NCBI GenBank assembly: GCA_947447095.1
Contig: CANFIL010000077.1
Span: 1-5,968, forward strand
Length of the DNA stretch: 5,968 bases
Direction: 5' to 3'
From: Actinomycetota bacterium
Lineage (GTDB): Bacteria; Actinomycetota; Actinomycetes; S36-B12; UBA5976
Shown here: in pieces, positions 4,119 through 5,968 of the stretch
How positions within the stretch are numbered: position 1 is the first letter of the stretch
Layout: every line of letters starts with the position of its first letter
Translations under genes and position numbers: made by a program
Notes under the pieces: generated by a model
Told to the model about the DNA's origin: nothing
What the model saw: only the letters and a program-made list of their open reading frames with translations
Database searches by the model: none

Positions 4119-5096
4119 GTGACCGCAACCCCACACATGGATGACACTAGTATTGATGCAAGTGTCGCTTGGCATTACGGCGAACCGCTAAAAGAACAGC
4201 GCGCCATGGCGATGGGTGAAGTCTGGATTGACTTGTCCCACAAGGGAATAGTTACCGTCACAGGTGCGGATCGACATTCGTGGCTACATTCTTTGCTCAC
4301 ACAAGAAATCATCGCCGACATTGATTCAACGCATGCACTCATTTTGTCGCCGCATGGTCACATTGAGCATGACCTTCATATCGTTAACGACGACGAAACC
4401 GTGTGGCTCATTGTTGAACCACAGATGGCAGAGTCGTTGACCAAGTATTTGGATTCAATGCGATTCATGCTTCGGGTTGACGTTGCGAACGTTTCTGATG
4501 CGTATGCCGTTGTCGGTGCGTCAGGGTTCGTTACTGATGATCATTTTCCAACATGGCATTCGCCAAAAGTTTTCGTGCAGAATTCTGGTGTCAGCGATCG
4601 TTACGTTACCCAACGACCTGAGTCGTGGGAAGTCACCGAGTTCATTGTTCCTCGTGATCACGTCGCTGAAGTTCTAGCTGGTCGAACACTGGTTGGAACT
4701 TGGGCATGGGAAGCTGCGCGAATTCGTGCTGGAGTCCCGAGACTGAATTTCGAATCAGACCACAAAACCATTCCACATGAATTGGGTCTGATCACTGCGG
4801 CCGTTCACCTCAACAAAGGTTGCTATCGCGGACAAGAAACGGTTGCACGCGTTTATAACTTGGGTAAACCACCGCGTCGTTTGGTGCAACTGGAAATCGA
4901 TGGGTCAACAAATGACTTGCCAGCGATCGGTGCGCCGGTTGAACTCGACGGTGTCGTTGTCGGGCGGTTGACGTCAGTTGTTCAAGATTACGAACATGGT
5001 CCACTTGGGCTCGCGGTAATTAAAAGAAGCACTCCAACGGATGCCGTGCTTACAGTTGGCGGCGTCAGTGCGTCACAAACACCAATTGTGGAATAA
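4119..5096 (+). CDS. ygfZ: YgfZ/GcvT-family folate-binding protein for Fe-S cluster maintenance
   Basis: The protein is 325 residues from GTG 4119; in-frame TTG 4101 or ATG 4137 would change the N-terminus slightly. The fold resembles the GcvT aminomethyltransferase, starting WIDLSHKGIVTVTGADRHSW (about 36-55), with the folate-domain segment ILSPHGHIEHDLHI (about 75-88). The YgfZ hallmark KGCYRGQE lies at 233-240 with the invariant Cys235, followed by KPPRRLVQL. YgfZ proteins bind tetrahydrofolate and support assembly or repair of certain Fe-S enzymes in the cytoplasm; they are not glycine-cleavage T proteins, which lack this cysteine motif. It follows a Fur-family regulator and nitrobindin, a metal, heme and Fe-S theme. 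A hairpin and a probable promoter separate it from that operon. Its stop lies two bases from the convergent dtd stop. Confidence 0.9.
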   Translation: MTATPHMDDTSIDASVAWHYGEPLKEQRAMAMGEVWIDLSHKGIVTVTGADRHSWLHSLLTQEIIADIDSTHALILSPHGHIEHDLHIVNDDETVWLIVEPQMAESLTKYLDSMRFMLRVDVANVSDAYAVVGASGFVTDDHFPTWHSPKVFVQNSGVSDRYVTQRPESWEVTEFIVPRDHVAEVLAGRTLVGTWAWEAARIRAGVPRLNFESDHKTIPHELGLITAAVHLNKGCYRGQETVARVYNLGKPPRRLVQLEIDGSTNDLPAIGAPVELDGVVVGRLTSVVQDYEHGPLGLAVIKRSTPTDAVLTVGGVSASQTPIVE

Positions 5097-5098
5097 AA

Positions 5099-5569
5099 CT
5101 AAACGTCCAACACGATCGTCGTTGGTCCATCATTCGTTTGCGTGATTCTCATGTCGGCACCGAACTTTCCAACTTCAACCTGGGCTCCAAGTTTGCGCAA
5201 CTCAGTCACCACCTGATCCACCATTGGCTCGGCCTTATCGCCACGCGCGGCTTGAAGCCACGTAGGGCGACGACCCTTGCTGGTATCTGCGTGCAATGTG
5301 AATTGACTGATTACCAAGATTGGCAATGTCGCATCGGCCGCTGCGACCTCAACGCTTTCGGAATTCACTGTAAAACCACGGTCGCGTAAAACCTGTGAAT
5401 CGAAAATCCGTAGTTTCCAAATCTTGTCGGCCAGGAAAGCACACTTGTCATCGGTATCGTCCACGTGAATTCCCACAAGAACCATGAGTCCTGGTCCCTC
5501 GAAGGCACCAGTGACTTGGCCTTCGACCACACACCTTGCACCGTCAACTCGCTGAATAACTGCACGCAT
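5099..5569 (-). CDS. dtd: D-aminoacyl-tRNA deacylase
   Basis: The 156-residue proofreading enzyme hydrolyses D-amino acids (and glycine from mischarged tRNA-Ala) off tRNA in the cytoplasm, acting as a homodimer. The ATG at 5569-5567 is chosen because it gives the family's standard beginning MRAVIQRV; upstream in-frame GTG (5575) and TTG (5596) would add unneeded residues. The catalytic SQFTL motif is at 88-92 within VISQFTLHADTSKGRRPTW. The cross-subunit Gly-cisPro motif is NDGPTTIVLD at 146-155. The usual GPVT is GPTT here, a mild change. Length is about ten residues above the common 145, from the loop around 59-82. It diverges from the asparaginase gene and ends two bases from ygfZ. Confidence 0.95.
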   Translation of the reverse strand: MRAVIQRVDGARCVVEGQVTGAFEGPGLMVLVGIHVDDTDDKCAFLADKIWKLRIFDSQVLRDRGFTVNSESVEVAAADATLPILVISQFTLHADTSKGRRPTWLQAARGDKAEPMVDQVVTELRKLGAQVEVGKFGADMRITQTNDGPTTIVLDV

Positions 5570-5632
5570 TCTCACATTCTGGCCTATCCGCGCCAACTAT
5601 GAAATGTGGGGATGGTCTGCCACGATGGAGAT
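5570..5632. promoter_or_regulatory. 63-bp divergent promoter region of dtd and asparaginase
   Basis: On the minus strand TAGGCC (5586-5581) is a near copy of the TAGGCT hexamer and would place the dtd start about 4-5 bases before the ATG. On the plus strand CACGAT (5621-5626) lies six bases before GTG 5633, a weak -10 for a leaderless start. TATGAA (5598-5603) is an alternative -10. GGAG at 5627-5630 is too near the GTG to be a usual ribosome binding site. All assignments are tentative. Confidence 0.35.
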
Positions 5633-5968
5633 GTGTCAGTTCCTATTGCTCAGCTAGTTCGCAACGGTTTCGTTGAGGGCATTCATCACGGCAGCGCTGT
5701 TGTGTTGAATGCTGATGGTTCTGTGCTGTGGTCGATGGGCGATGTGACATCACAAATTTTTCCGCGCTCGTGCAACAAGCTGATGCAAGGTCTTGCGATG
5801 GTTCGTTCGGGCGTACCGTTGAATGGCCGCTTGCTTGCGCTAGCGTGCGCGTCACACAGTGGCGAACAATTTCATGTGGACGGTGTCCACGACATTTTGA
5901 ATGGTGCCAATCTCGACGTGGATTCGTTGCAATGTCCTGTTGATTTTCCGTTAGACGACGTGGAAAAA
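5633..5968 (+). CDS. Asparaginase II family protein, N-terminal part (partial)
   Basis: The first 112 codons of a gene that runs off the right edge. The start MSVPIAQLVRNGFVEGIHHG followed by SAVVLNADG, then IFPRSCNKLMQG and LLALACASHSGEQFHVDGV, is characteristic of the actinobacterial asparaginase II (Asparaginase_II, PF06089) family. This family is distinct from the classical bacterial type I/II L-asparaginases. Members are thought to hydrolyse L-asparagine to aspartate and ammonia. GTG 5633 is chosen because homologues begin close to the LVRNGFVEG segment. An in-frame ATG at 5612 would add seven residues. No signal peptide is visible, so it is probably cytoplasmic. In SCNKLMQG the cysteine and asparagine replace the more usual SxAKPLQ-type residues, a modest divergence. 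Confidence 0.88.
   Translation, partial: MSVPIAQLVRNGFVEGIHHGSAVVLNADGSVLWSMGDVTSQIFPRSCNKLMQGLAMVRSGVPLNGRLLALACASHSGEQFHVDGVHDILNGANLDVDSLQCPVDFPLDDVEK

Noticed and set aside
3779..4147. 122-codon minus-strand open frame opposite the Fur-family gene and the start of ygfZ
   Set aside because: Composition is driven by the opposing codons and no motif is seen; the plus-strand Fur and YgfZ motifs are unmistakable.
1..5968. CRISPR array, insertion sequence, phage genes, tRNA or riboswitch
   Set aside because: No spaced direct repeats, transposase or integrase motifs, cloverleaf arms or long structured leaders were found; the intergenic gaps are all under about 160 bases.

Overview
The window looks like a compact stretch of chromosome from an actinobacterium with moderate rather than high GC (roughly half G+C by eye). 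The evidence is a DnaJ C-terminus fused by TAATG to an HspR repressor (an actinobacterial heat-shock arrangement), a Nur-like Fur regulator next to a nitrobindin, an actinobacterial-type asparaginase II, and start codons placed 6-7 nt behind TANNNT -10 hexamers, as in leaderless actinobacterial transcripts. Small-genome freshwater lineages such as Nanopelagicales would fit, but that placement is inference. No mobile element, CRISPR array, tRNA or rRNA was seen.

Layout. 1-1352 (+): end of dnaJ, hspR and a short-chain dehydrogenase/reductase, all overlapping, so the reductase is probably co-transcribed with the heat-shock operon. 1353-1781 (-): a small protein resembling an alpha/beta hydrolase that has lost its nucleophile; its stop codon abuts that of the reductase. 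1832-2365 (+): pyrE, from a leaderless promoter, followed by a strong bidirectional terminator. 2432-2866 (-): a YccU-type CoA-binding protein. 2867-3017: a divergent promoter region with a perfect 14-bp palindrome. 3018-4062 (+): a 33-codon single-pass membrane protein, a heme-binding nitrobindin and a Fur-family regulator with the histidine pattern of nickel-sensing Nur, linked by a 4-nt overlap and a 2-nt gap. 4119-5096 (+): folate-binding YgfZ, probably from its own leaderless promoter. 5099-5569 (-): D-aminoacyl-tRNA deacylase. 5633 to the end (+): start of an asparaginase II, divergent from dtd.

Functionally the window is mostly housekeeping: proteostasis control, pyrimidine synthesis, tRNA proofreading, and a group tied to metal, heme and Fe-S biology (nitrobindin, Fur/Nur, YgfZ). 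The least explained part is the tiny membrane protein heading the nitrobindin-Nur operon. It has a regular heptad of Ala/Thr-Gly pairs in its membrane helix and a candidate operator just upstream. A second recurring theme is promoter architecture: the hexamer TAGGCT appears three times at plausible -10 positions, once overlapping an opposite-strand -10.
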